DNA of 64,000 nucleotides from the NCBI GenBank assembly GCA_964544055.1, contig CAZJAA010000002.1, forward strand, positions 1-64,000, given 5' to 3'. Below are positions 51,845-60,692 of the stretch, in pieces (within the stretch, counting starts at the first letter, position 1; the number at the start of each line of letters is the position of its first letter). Origin of the DNA: SIG299 sp964544055 (GTDB lineage: Bacteria > Bacillota > Clostridia > Lachnospirales > Lachnospiraceae). The notes under the pieces were generated by a model that saw only the letters and a list, made by a program, of their open reading frames with translations, did not search any database and had not been told where the DNA came from. Both the position numbers and the translations under genes were made by a program.

Positions 51845-51947
51845 TGTTTTTTTCCTCCCTGTTATTCCACTCTTTCAAACCTGTTGTGACTTTCTTTGAA
51901 AAGCATAAAAAACTTACGTTTTCTTTCTGCCTCTTTAATAAATCTTT

Positions 51948-52403
51948 TTACATCTGTACGTCATCTTCTGTGTTCTGTTCATATGGCTCCAGCATCAGTT
52001 TTACTCCTTCTATGGCAACCACGCGTGCCAGCGTTCCCTGGGAAAGAACAACCACATTCCTTGTAGAACGTGCCGTCCACTCCTTGCCATCCACAAAGGC
52101 CGCCCCGGTCTGGTTATAGTTATCCACCGTTTCAATCACCTTTGCCACTTCACCAATGACACTCTGATAATTGGTTTTTGTTCTCTTTTTTAGTAAATGC
52201 TTTTTTACAAATGGTCTGGTAAGCACAAGCAAAAGTCCGGAAACTACCAGAAAAGATACGTCCTGCCAGACAGCCTCAGCACCTGCCATAGCAAAAAACA
52301 TTGCCACAAGTGCACCTCCTGCAAACCAGATAGAAACCAGTCCTACGGTTGCTGCCTCTACCACAATAAAAATAATCAACAAAGCAAGCCAAAAATACTG
52401 CAT
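51948..52403 (-). CDS. NfeD-like membrane protein
   Basis: A 151-residue protein of the short NfeD type: three membrane helices in the first ~75 residues (YFWLALLIIFIVVEAATVGLV, then two more), then a small OB/beta-barrel domain (SVIGEVAKVIETVDNYNQTGAAFVDGKEWTA split by short turns). Relatives pair with SPFH/flotillin proteins in membrane organisation; no SPFH gene is nearby. The start at 52403 has AGGAGG nine bases upstream. Confidence 0.85.
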   Translation of the reverse strand: MQYFWLALLIIFIVVEAATVGLVSIWFAGGALVAMFFAMAGAEAVWQDVSFLVVSGLLLVLTRPFVKKHLLKKRTKTNYQSVIGEVAKVIETVDNYNQTGAAFVDGKEWTARSTRNVVVLSQGTLARVVAIEGVKLMLEPYEQNTEDDVQM

Positions 52404-52831
52404 CCTCTTATTCCTCCTATCCATTTTACGTACTCTCGGATTTTTCTGAAAGAAGCTTCCGTGAATACACTTTTTATATACTCTCAGATTTTCTAAGCGA
52501 TACATTTCCGGTACATTGATTTCTTAAAATAAAGGAAAATGTACTTGAATTACAAAAGCCACGTTTATTTCATTCCTTAAATTTTTAAAAGAGCATACGA
52601 ATATTTTACATGATTTTGTACAACTTCTCAATAGAAACTTGGGAATTCTAACAAAATTGAATTTTTTAGAATTTCTTTTTCTCTCAAAAACTTCAAGGAA
52701 ATAGTATCTTTTTTCTGCAACATCTGCTACAATAACAACGGTGTCTTGCAACAGCCGACATTGGTAACAACGCAAAAAATGTAAACCATCTTTTTCACCC
52801 TGATGTCACAACACGGAACAAGGAGCACTCC
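52404..52831. other. 428-bp intergenic region, no gene seen
   Basis: AT-rich spacer between the divergent NfeD and methyltransferase genes. A 12-15 bp direct repeat, TACTCTCGGATTTTT-like, occurs at about 52431 and 52479. A weak + strand promoter may end in TACAAT near 52731. GGAG precedes the methyltransferase start. No ORF, RNA or riboswitch could be supported. Confidence 0.6.
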
Positions 52832-53998
52832 ATGGAGAAAAATACCATTACAAAGCTACAAAACCTGATTACCAAAGACTTAACCGACATTACCATCAGT
52901 AATCCGGAAAAAACAGAAGCCCTGATAAAAATTAAAATCCGTCCAATGCAATTAAAGGGAACCCTCTGCTATCAGATAGAAGAATTTACAAAGACACAGG
53001 CATTTCATAAAAATGTCGCCCTGTCAGAATTACAGGAGCTTTTTCCGGCGTATTTTGAGAACCGTTTCCGGCAGGCGCAGATAAAGCTGTCCGGCGAGGA
53101 AATTCAGGTGCTGGTCAGCAAAAAAGGAACAGTTTCCATTCTCCGCAAAAAAGCGAAAGCAGAAGCCCTTCCAAAGCTTCCGCTCTCTCATAACCGCACG
53201 AAAAATTATATTTTAAACGATGGAACACCGGTTCCATTTCTGGTAGAGCTTGGTGTAATGACAAAAGACGGTTCCGTCACCAAGGCAAAGTACGATAAAT
53301 TCCGCCAGATTAACCGTTTTCTGGAATTTGTACAGGACATCCTGCCATCTCTGCCCGATGACCGTACCATCACAATCATAGACTTTGGCTGCGGAAAATC
53401 CTACTTAACCTTTGCTATTTACCACTTTTTAAAAGTACTCCATGGCAGGGATGTACGCATTATTGGTCTGGATTTAAAAAAAGATGTCATTGCAAACTGC
53501 AACCGTCTGGCAGAACGCCTAGGCTACTCCGAGCTTACCTTTCTGCATGGTGACATTGCAGATTACGAGGGCATGAGTCAGGTCGATATGGTCCTCACCC
53601 TGCATGCCTGCGATACCGCTACCGATTTTGCCCTGGCAAAGGCAATCGGCTGGAATGCTTCCGTTATTTTAAGCGTGCCATGCTGTCAGCACGAGCTGAA
53701 CAGACAACTCAAAAATGCGGAGCTATCTCCACTCTTAAAGTACGGCCTGATTAAAGAACGTACTGCCGCTCTCTTTACCGATGCCATCCGCGGCAATCTG
53801 TTAGAGGCAGCCGGCTACCAGACCCAGCTTCTGGAGTTTATCGACATGGAGCATACCCCAAAGAACATCCTGCTCCGTGCCGTCCGAAAGCAAACGCCGG
53901 ATGCCGATACGCTGCAAAATAATTTAAAACACTTAGAGCCGACGCTTCAGTTTTTACAGGCAGAGCCAACTTTGTACCGACTGTTAAAAGAGTCCTGA
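52832..53998 (+). CDS. SAM-dependent methyltransferase
   Basis: A 388-residue cytoplasmic class I methyltransferase. The SAM motif is IIDFGCGKSYLTFAIYHFL, followed by IIGLDLKKDVI and a catalytic-region motif VLTLHACDTATDFAL and SVPCCQHELN. The N-terminal ~150 residues (ISNPEKTEALIKIKIRP, LQELFPAYFENRFRQAQIKL) are a domain found in Firmicutes relatives. The form resembles the GSTCD/METTL25-like methyltransferases, which suggests an RNA substrate, but this is not certain. GGAG precedes the ATG. Confidence 0.85.
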   Translation: MEKNTITKLQNLITKDLTDITISNPEKTEALIKIKIRPMQLKGTLCYQIEEFTKTQAFHKNVALSELQELFPAYFENRFRQAQIKLSGEEIQVLVSKKGTVSILRKKAKAEALPKLPLSHNRTKNYILNDGTPVPFLVELGVMTKDGSVTKAKYDKFRQINRFLEFVQDILPSLPDDRTITIIDFGCGKSYLTFAIYHFLKVLHGRDVRIIGLDLKKDVIANCNRLAERLGYSELTFLHGDIADYEGMSQVDMVLTLHACDTATDFALAKAIGWNASVILSVPCCQHELNRQLKNAELSPLLKYGLIKERTAALFTDAIRGNLLEAAGYQTQLLEFIDMEHTPKNILLRAVRKQTPDADTLQNNLKHLEPTLQFLQAEPTLYRLLKES

Positions 53999-54016
53999 TA
54001 CAGAAAACCACAGAAA

Positions 54017-54064
54017 GGAAAAAACCGTGCAACAATTACCGCTGCACGGTTTTTTCCTTTTTTG
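54017..54064. terminator. Bidirectional terminator between convergent genes
   Basis: Arms 54017-54031 and 54043-54057 form a perfect 15-bp stem with a GC core (CCGTGCA) and A/T-rich ends, followed by T-runs in both directions. Confidence 0.92.
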
Positions 54065-54099
54065 TATCGTGTAGTCTCCGTGGCAAGCCCTTTGGTAGG

Positions 54100-55941
54100 T
54101 TACGATGCCTGTTCAAACTGGCTGTTATAAAGTTCGGCATAAAATCCGCCCTTTGCCAGCAATTCTTCATGAGTACCGCTTTCGATAATATCTCCATCCT
54201 TCATAACCAGAATCAAATCAGAGTTTTTAATCGTTGAAAGACGATGGGCAATCACAAAGGAGGTTCTGCCATGCATCAGCTTATCCATCGCATTCTGAAT
54301 CTGGATTTCCGTACGGGTATCCACAGAGGAGGTTGCCTCGTCAAGTATCAGCATTGGTTTGTCGGCAATCATTGCGCGGGCAATCGTAAGCTGCTGCTTT
54401 TGTCCCTGTGACAGATTAACCTGGTCAGACAACACTGTGTCATACCCATGCGGCAGCGTGCGGATAAAGTGATCCAGACCAACCGCTTTACAAGCTTCCT
54501 GTATCTTCTCATCCGATACATCTGGCGTGGAATAAATAAGATTTTCTTTTACCGTTCCCTCAAAAAGCCAGGTGTCCTGCAAAACCATACAGAACTGGTC
54601 ATGCACATTCTCACGAGTAATATCCTTTGTCGAAACGCCATCAATGCGAATCTCACCGCCTTGGATTTCATGGAAACGCATCAGCAGATTCACCATCGTT
54701 GTTTTACCGGCACCGGTAGGACCAACAATGGCAATTTTCTGACCCGGCTTGGCTACCGCTGAAAAATCCTTGATGACTGTTTTGTCAGAATCCTCGTAGC
54801 CAAATTTTACATGACAAAATTCTACAGAGCCTTTGATATTTTCCAGGTGCTTTGTCTTGTAACTTTCCTCTTCCATTTCCTGAGCTTCAAGAAATTCAAA
54901 TACACGCTCCCCGGCAGCAGCAGCGGACTGCATGGACTGCATGGACTGCGATACCTGAGAAAGCGGCTGGGTAAAATAACGCACATAAAGCATAAAAGCA
55001 ACGATAACTTCAATACCAATCGAGCCATTCATGGCAAGTGTTGCACCGACGATGCAGACCGCAACATAAGCAAAGTTTCCAATAAAGGTCATCAAAGGCA
55101 TCATCAAACCCGACAGACAATGTGCTTTAAAGCCGCTGTTTCGAAGACTGCTGTTCAGCTTGTCAAATTCTTCCTCTGCCTGTGCTTCTCCATTGTATGC
55201 TTTTACAACCGTGTGGCCAGCATAAATTTCTTCCACATGACCGTTCAGTGCACCAAGATCACGTTGCTGGCGGGTAAAATATTTCTGGCTACGACTCATA
55301 ATCAGGAGCATCACTGCAAATCCCATGATGGTTGCCGCCACCGCAGTCAGAGCCATGATCCAGTTGGTAGCAAACATCATAATCAGACTTCCGAAGAATA
55401 AAACGATTTGAGTAATCAGGGTACCTATACTTTGGTTGAGTGACTGCCCAATCGTATCAACATCATTCGTTACACGCGAAAGCACATCACCGGTAGAAGT
55501 CCGGTTATAATACCACATCGGAAGCCGGTTGATCTTGTGGGAAATATCTTTACGCATTGATTTGGATACTCTCTGCGTAATCGTAGCCATAATCCAGCTT
55601 TGTACTGCCGAGAGCAGCCAACTTGTCACATAAAAGCACACAAGCGTCATACCCACTTTAAAAACCGCATCCATATCCACTGTTCCACTGAACAGTCCCT
55701 GCTGAATATATTTTGTAATCTCAGACAATTTATCCGGACCTATCAGTGTGAGTACCGTGCCTCCAACGGCACAAAGCAGTGCAATGACAATAAATACAAT
55801 GTACTGTTTGCAATATCCAAGTAATTTTTTCCAGGTTCCAACCAGATCCTTAGGTTTTTCTCCTCTGCCCATTCTGCCGCCTGGTCCCCGGCGCACAGGG
55901 CGATTTTGTGTCTGACCAAATTCATATTCCTTTTTTTCCAT
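54100..55941 (-). CDS. ABC exporter half-transporter, ATPase-permease fusion
   Basis: A 613-residue inner-membrane protein with six membrane helices (~35-320) and a cytoplasmic ATPase. Walker A GPTGAGKTT, Q-loop, signature NLSQGQKQQL, Walker B MLILDEATSSVD and the switch His in VIAHRLSTIK are all intact. The N-terminus is basic (RRGPGGRMGRGE). Its ATG overlaps the stop of the preceding half-transporter by one base (TAATG), so they form a heterodimer of the LmrCD/BmrCD multidrug-export type. It is under MarR control. Confidence 0.92.
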   Translation of the reverse strand: MEKKEYEFGQTQNRPVRRGPGGRMGRGEKPKDLVGTWKKLLGYCKQYIVFIVIALLCAVGGTVLTLIGPDKLSEITKYIQQGLFSGTVDMDAVFKVGMTLVCFYVTSWLLSAVQSWIMATITQRVSKSMRKDISHKINRLPMWYYNRTSTGDVLSRVTNDVDTIGQSLNQSIGTLITQIVLFFGSLIMMFATNWIMALTAVAATIMGFAVMLLIMSRSQKYFTRQQRDLGALNGHVEEIYAGHTVVKAYNGEAQAEEEFDKLNSSLRNSGFKAHCLSGLMMPLMTFIGNFAYVAVCIVGATLAMNGSIGIEVIVAFMLYVRYFTQPLSQVSQSMQSMQSAAAAGERVFEFLEAQEMEEESYKTKHLENIKGSVEFCHVKFGYEDSDKTVIKDFSAVAKPGQKIAIVGPTGAGKTTMVNLLMRFHEIQGGEIRIDGVSTKDITRENVHDQFCMVLQDTWLFEGTVKENLIYSTPDVSDEKIQEACKAVGLDHFIRTLPHGYDTVLSDQVNLSQGQKQQLTIARAMIADKPMLILDEATSSVDTRTEIQIQNAMDKLMHGRTSFVIAHRLSTIKNSDLILVMKDGDIIESGTHEELLAKGGFYAELYNSQFEQAS

Positions 55942-57692
55942 TATGCCAGTTCCTCCTTTGAAAGCTGAGATAAGGCAATCTGCTGATAAACTTCACAATT
56001 CTGCATAAGTTCCTCATGTCTGCCAATACCAACCATATTTCCATCATCCAAAACAATGATTTTATCTGCGTCACGAATCGTGCCAATACGCTGTGCAACG
56101 ATAAGACGGGTTACATCGCCACATTTTTCATCCAGAGTTTTACGCAGAACACGGTCAGTTTTATAATCAAGTGCCGAAAAGGAGTCATCAAAAATAAGGA
56201 TTTCTGCTTTTCTTGCAATCGCACGGGCAATCGACAAACGCTGTTTCTGTCCGCCGGAAAAGTTCGTACCGCCCTGTGCAACATAACCATCCTGTTTTTT
56301 ATCAAGTTCTTCGACAAAATCCTTTGCCTGCGCCGTAGCCAGAGCGTCTGCAATTTCCTTTGCATCGGCTTTTTTCTTTCCATTATCACCATAGGCAATA
56401 TTGGAACTTACAGTACCCGAAAACAGGGTTGCTTTTTGCGAAACGTAAGCAATCTTATTTCGAAGTGCATGCTGGTCATAATCTTTTACATTCACACCAT
56501 CCACCAGCACCTCACCCTCTGTTGCATCATAAAAACGCGGTACCAGATTAATCACTGTACTCTTACCGCAACCGGTAGAACCGATAAAGGCAATGGTCTC
56601 ACCTTTTTTCGCCTGAAAGGAAATGTCATGAATTACATATTCTTCTGCGTCAGGGTAACGGAAGGAAACATGCTTAAATTCCACTTCACCAACAACACCC
56701 TTTTTCCCTTCCATTGCAGTACCATTATGAATTGTCGGTTCCGTATCCAAAACTTCATTGATACGCTTTGCTGCCACAGAAGCTCTTGGAAGCATCATAA
56801 ACGGCATAACAAGCATCATAAAGGACATAACGATCATGATTCCATACTGACTGAACACCATCATATTGCCGAACAGACCGATTCTGTCAGCAGCAGTGCT
56901 CATAAGTGCAGCACCAATCCAGTATACGGAAAGCATAAGTCCACTTTGCACCAGTGACATGGTAGGCATCATAAATGCCATGGTTCTTTGCTGAAAGAGC
57001 TGTGTTCTTGTCAGTTCATCATTCGCTCTTTCAAACTTTTCCTCTTGATAATTTTCTGCATTATATGCACGGACTACACGCAGTCCGTTTAAGTTTTCGC
57101 GGGTAACACGGTTTAAATCATCCGTCAGCTTCTGCATCCTTTTCACCTTAGGCAAAACAAGAGTAATGCAGATTCCGACTACAGAAAGCACAATCACAAC
57201 GCCCAGAGCAGTAACAAGTGACCACTGCCACTGCTGCCCAGCAATCTTGCAAATAGCCCATACTGCCGTAACCGGAGCTTTAATCAGCATTTGCAGTCCC
57301 ATCACAATGAACATAAGCACCTGCTGAATGTCGTTTGAAGAACGGGTAATCAGACTTGCAGTAGAAAACTTTCCAATTTCCTCCATGGAAAAGCTCTGCA
57401 CTTTCTTGAACAGACTTTCACGAAGCGCAAAACTCAGATTACTTCCGATTCTTGCTGCAAAGATTGCCGTGATAACAGAGGCAGTCACACTTCCCAAGGA
57501 ACACAGGAGCATCATTCCTCCCGCCTTCCATACCTCTGCCATGAGACTGCCCGGCGTTTCGATAAGAACGGTAATCTCGTTCATATACTGCGGCATCGTC
57601 ATATCCAGCCAGACCTGTACAATAATAAACGCAATACAGACCAAAGCATAGCACCAATCCCGCCACTTCAATTTTTTCAATATTTTTAACAT
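55941..57692 (-). CDS. ABC exporter half-transporter, ATPase-permease fusion
   Basis: A 583-residue partner of the next gene: six membrane helices (~15-300) then an ATPase with Walker A GSTGCGKST, signature NFSGGQKQRL and Walker B ILIFDDSFSALD, where the catalytic Glu after the Walker B Asp is replaced by Asp (FDDS). The switch His is also replaced (AQRIGTIRD, Gln). Such degenerate sites are typical of one half of heterodimeric exporters. AAGGAG precedes the ATG; a MarR-type operator lies 26 bases upstream. Confidence 0.92.
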   Translation of the reverse strand: MLKILKKLKWRDWCYALVCIAFIIVQVWLDMTMPQYMNEITVLIETPGSLMAEVWKAGGMMLLCSLGSVTASVITAIFAARIGSNLSFALRESLFKKVQSFSMEEIGKFSTASLITRSSNDIQQVLMFIVMGLQMLIKAPVTAVWAICKIAGQQWQWSLVTALGVVIVLSVVGICITLVLPKVKRMQKLTDDLNRVTRENLNGLRVVRAYNAENYQEEKFERANDELTRTQLFQQRTMAFMMPTMSLVQSGLMLSVYWIGAALMSTAADRIGLFGNMMVFSQYGIMIVMSFMMLVMPFMMLPRASVAAKRINEVLDTEPTIHNGTAMEGKKGVVGEVEFKHVSFRYPDAEEYVIHDISFQAKKGETIAFIGSTGCGKSTVINLVPRFYDATEGEVLVDGVNVKDYDQHALRNKIAYVSQKATLFSGTVSSNIAYGDNGKKKADAKEIADALATAQAKDFVEELDKKQDGYVAQGGTNFSGGQKQRLSIARAIARKAEILIFDDSFSALDYKTDRVLRKTLDEKCGDVTRLIVAQRIGTIRDADKIIVLDDGNMVGIGRHEELMQNCEVYQQIALSQLSKEELA

Positions 57693-57717
57693 GGTAATTC
57701 TCCTTTTTCATATTTTT

Positions 57718-57732
57718 TCTAACTTGGTTAGA
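57718..57732. promoter_or_regulatory. MarR operator upstream of the ABC exporter genes
   Basis: TCTAAC-TTG-GTTAGA, a perfect 6+3+6 dyad, lies between the marR stop and the first exporter gene. The same CTAAC-n3-GTTAG core occurs in the marR promoter. Confidence 0.75.
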
Positions 57733-57771
57733 TATTCTTTTTAAAAGAGAGCAGACATAATTCTATCTGCT

Positions 57772-58212
57772 CTAAATATCAATCTCTGGATGCGACATTT
57801 TCATTACGGAATGGATTTCCTTTGATATTTCAGCAAATTCGAGCATTCGCTCCATTCCAACCCTGTCGATCATCTCTCCAAGATGACGGTATAAATCTTC
57901 TTTTACTTTTTCCGCAGTCTGCCTTCCATGTTCTGAAAGCTTTACCACGACCACACGGCCGTCTGCTGAATCACTTTCCTTTTCTATCAGACCCTTTGCT
58001 ACCATTTTTTTCAAAAGAACAGCAACTCTTGCAGTGCTTACCTGCATGCACTCACTGATTTTTCCTGCGGTCACCTTGCTATCTGCTTCGCTCAGAAGCT
58101 TCAAAATTGCCCGGATACCTGCCGTATTCCTATCAAAATTTTGAAAACACTCCGAAGGCGGAGCTTTTTTTAATTGTTCGAACAATAGCTCGATTTCTTC
58201 ACTGGTAGCCAT
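57772..58212 (-). CDS. MarR-family regulator of the ABC exporter
   Basis: A 146-residue winged-helix regulator. The DNA-binding part includes TAGKISECMQVSTARVAVLLKKMVAKGLIEKE, split at the wing by SDSADGRVVVVKLSEHG. The start at 58212 has AGGAGG seven bases upstream; the TTG at 58218 overlaps it. It has its own promoter with an operator and a second operator before the exporter genes, so it most likely represses the whole unit until a drug or metabolite binds. Confidence 0.9.
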   Translation of the reverse strand: MATSEEIELLFEQLKKAPPSECFQNFDRNTAGIRAILKLLSEADSKVTAGKISECMQVSTARVAVLLKKMVAKGLIEKESDSADGRVVVVKLSEHGRQTAEKVKEDLYRHLGEMIDRVGMERMLEFAEISKEIHSVMKMSHPEIDI

Positions 58213-58230
58213 ACTCAACCCTCCTTTTTG

Positions 58231-58272
58231 CTAACAGGGTTAGATTATAGCACCGCATTTTATCGAAGTCAA
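58231..58272 (-). promoter_or_regulatory. Promoter and operator of the marR-exporter operon
   Basis: On the - strand: TTGACT (58267-58272), 17-bp spacer, TATAAT (58244-58249), directly followed by CTAAC-CCT-GTTAG (58231-58243), which would cover the transcription start. Confidence 0.8.
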
Positions 58273-58301
58273 TAAAAAATCAATTTCACTTTCTAAACTT
58301 T

Positions 58302-59294
58302 TTATAACCCAAACAGCATCTCCGCATTTTTATAGGCAATAAGCTCTTTTTCTAGCTCACCGAGCGGTGCATTTTCTATAAAAGGAACCGCACCCTCATT
58401 ACCGATAAACGGACAGTCAACTGCATGCATGATTCGCTCTGCACCAAGTACTTCCACACAGAATTTAAGCTGTGGGTAATCAAAAATACCGCTTGGCGTG
58501 ACATAAACATTCTGTTTGAAAGTTTCTGTCACCGTTCTTTCCAGCTTCGTCACAAACTTCGGCATAGACTGGTCCAGACGGGAAAGGAAAAACGGCAGCA
58601 TTTCGCCCCAGTGTCCGGCAATCATCTGCAGCTTTGGAAATCTGTCAAATCGTCCGGCAAGAATCGTGCGAAGCACCTGAATTCCTGCTTCATTATGCCA
58701 GCCCCAGCCATGCAGGGAAAGCCGCGCACTGACTTCATCACCCAGACCGCCGTAATACGGCTCCTGCACCGATTTGAGTGGTGCACCGGGATGTACATAA
58801 ATCGGCAGCTGTAAGGACTCACAGGCCTCTAACACAGGCAGATAACATGCATCATCCAGAAAGGCATCTCCACCCGATGCTCTGCCTGCAAGCAGGATTC
58901 CTTGAAATCCCAATGCTTTCACACGCCCGGCTTCCTTCGCAGCCTCCTTTGGATTCGACCATGGCAACAGAGCAAAGGCTCCGTAACGCTCCGGGTGTTT
59001 TCTTACCACATCCGCAATATAATCATTCGTTTCACTTACAATTGCGGCCGCTTCTGCTTTTGGAAGCAATTGCGACTTCGCAGGACAGGATAAAATCTGC
59101 ATTGTAATTCCATTTTTATCCATATCTTCAATACGACGCTTATCCATGTCACCAAACAATTCCGGATCTGCTTCATAAGGACGGCCTTTTCCATGTGCCG
59201 ACGCCATATAAGGTGCGTCTTTCGTTGTATATCTGGCGAGATATCGTTCCATCGGTGCACCCGCAAGATGCTCTTCTATTGTTATTATTTTCAT
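58302..59294 (-). CDS. Amidohydrolase-2 family protein, resorcylate-decarboxylase-like
   Basis: A 330-residue TIM-barrel metal enzyme. Visible metal/catalytic residues: IEEHL at the N-terminus (Glu-x-His form seen in gamma-resorcylate and dihydroxybenzoate decarboxylases), IYVHPGAPL, IAGHWGEMLPFFLSR and AVDCPF. This places it with nonoxidative aromatic decarboxylases and ACMSD rather than with classic hydrolases; the substrate is inferred and may be a hydroxybenzoate. The start at 59294 overlaps the stop of the previous gene (ATGA). It is the last gene of the MarR/DUF5131 operon. Confidence 0.85.
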   Translation of the reverse strand: MKIITIEEHLAGAPMERYLARYTTKDAPYMASAHGKGRPYEADPELFGDMDKRRIEDMDKNGITMQILSCPAKSQLLPKAEAAAIVSETNDYIADVVRKHPERYGAFALLPWSNPKEAAKEAGRVKALGFQGILLAGRASGGDAFLDDACYLPVLEACESLQLPIYVHPGAPLKSVQEPYYGGLGDEVSARLSLHGWGWHNEAGIQVLRTILAGRFDRFPKLQMIAGHWGEMLPFFLSRLDQSMPKFVTKLERTVTETFKQNVYVTPSGIFDYPQLKFCVEVLGAERIMHAVDCPFIGNEGAVPFIENAPLGELEKELIAYKNAEMLFGL

Positions 59295-60274
59295 AGTATT
59301 GGTTCTCCATTGATCCACATTTGTTTCAGTTTTCCTATATCTGCCATTGTTTTATCGGGTCTTCCTTCGAAAAGAAGCAACGTAGCCTTCCTTCCGGCAG
59401 AGACAAGCCCAATATCATCCAGTCCAAATACTTCGGCTGCTTTGCCTGTTGCTCCGGCCAAAACCGTACACAGCGGCAGACCTGCTTTTGCTAAAAGCTG
59501 CATTTCCCGGTGCATGGAGGAGCCATAGGCAACCGCAGGAGCAAAAGAGCCCGGATTGGCATCTGTGCCGCTAAGAATGGTAACACCCTGTTCCTGCAGT
59601 AAACGAACGGCATTTTCTGCATTCTGGTAATGTTTGGGTCTGTATCCGTTTTTCCCACTGTTTGCAAAAGTTTCCATCATTAACAGAGTCGGTGCTACCG
59701 CAATTTTCTTTTGTGCAATTTCTTTTGCGAGGGTTTCAGGAAGCACTTCCTTCATCGGAACATGCAGCAAAATGTCAGCCCCTGCATCCACTGCCTGACC
59801 TACCGTAGCCACTTCTGTCGCATGAACAGCAACCTTTAACTTTTTTTCGTGAGCAGCCTTTACAATGCCACGCAATGCTGCCTTGCCAATTGACATTGAA
59901 TTAAACAGCAGCACCTTGATATACCGTGCGCCGTCTGCTGCCGCCTTTTCTACAAAGCCTTTAGGATTCAGTACCATACCCATTGCCATTCCAGCAGAAC
60001 CAAAGATTTCCAGCTGCTTTGATGACTCGATTAATTCCTTTGGTGCACAGACATCACAGGTGGCAGTAATTCCGTACTGAAGCATTTTTCTGACCTGCTC
60101 CCAGCTGCTCATATGCGTATGCACATCGATCAGTCCTGGCATCAGAAAGCAGCTGCTGTCCACATTCTCTGCTCTGTCTACACGGAAAATCCGTCCATTT
60201 TCTATTGTTACACTTGCATTTTCAATAACTTTTTCACCGTCAAATAACGGATAATTTAATATTATTTTACTCAT
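59291..60274 (-). CDS. Imidazolonepropionase-like amidohydrolase
   Basis: A 327-residue metal-dependent hydrolase with the small beta-sandwich plus barrel form. Motifs: PGLIDVHTHMS (HxH), ARYIKVLLF (possible carboxylated Lys), KVAVHATEV, ILLHVPM and LSGTDANPG (metal Asp). The C-terminal end closes the sandwich (GLVSAGRKATLLLFEGRPDK). Relatives hydrolyse cyclic amides or act as prolidases; the substrate here is unknown. It starts three bases after the OB-fold gene and overlaps the next gene by four. Confidence 0.87.
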   Translation of the reverse strand: MSKIILNYPLFDGEKVIENASVTIENGRIFRVDRAENVDSSCFLMPGLIDVHTHMSSWEQVRKMLQYGITATCDVCAPKELIESSKQLEIFGSAGMAMGMVLNPKGFVEKAAADGARYIKVLLFNSMSIGKAALRGIVKAAHEKKLKVAVHATEVATVGQAVDAGADILLHVPMKEVLPETLAKEIAQKKIAVAPTLLMMETFANSGKNGYRPKHYQNAENAVRLLQEQGVTILSGTDANPGSFAPAVAYGSSMHREMQLLAKAGLPLCTVLAGATGKAAEVFGLDDIGLVSAGRKATLLLFEGRPDKTMADIGKLKQMWINGEPIL

Positions 60275-60277
60275 TTT

Positions 60278-60682
60278 TTACCGCACCAGCTCACTATATT
60301 TCATAACAACACCATACTGATTACTCATCACAAGGTAGTTTGCGCAGACAGTAACCACATCCCCTGCCTTAACCTTACTGTAATGAGCATCTGTTGGAAA
60401 TATCACAAGTGCATACGTCTGACCGTTCACACCATCCGATAATTCAATGGATGGCTTATTATGGATATCAGGTCCTACCTTTTTTGCAACTCCGGTAACC
60501 TCAAAGCGTTTATCCACATACGTTGCATAAAAGCTGTCGGCATCTGAGGCAAATTCCTCACAAAGTGTTTTGACCGGAACAGCCTTTTCCTGTGCAAGCA
60601 GCGGCATAGCCGTCGTTTCAATTTGATGAGTTTTTGTATCTGAGGGATGCTTCGGATAAAATTCCAGTTTTGTATTGTTCAT
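60278..60682 (-). CDS. OB-fold (tRNA_anti-like) protein
   Basis: A 134-residue protein. Residues ~40-134 resemble the tRNA_anti-like OB fold (FYATYVDKRFEVTGVAKKVG, SIELSDGVNGQTYALVIF, VKAGDVVTVCANY). Most relatives are secreted or lipoproteins; this one has no signal peptide or membrane helix, so it is likely cytoplasmic. Function unknown. The start at 60682 (MNNTKLEF) has AAGGAG upstream. It lies between the DUF5131 and amidohydrolase genes with gaps of 10 and 3 bases. Confidence 0.8.
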   Translation of the reverse strand: MNNTKLEFYPKHPSDTKTHQIETTAMPLLAQEKAVPVKTLCEEFASDADSFYATYVDKRFEVTGVAKKVGPDIHNKPSIELSDGVNGQTYALVIFPTDAHYSKVKAGDVVTVCANYLVMSNQYGVVMKYSELVR

Positions 60683-60692
60683 AACTTTCTCC

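Noticed and set aside
52524..52775. 83-residue ORF in the NfeD/methyltransferase spacer
   Set aside because: No ribosome site, atypical composition for this genome, no recognisable domain.
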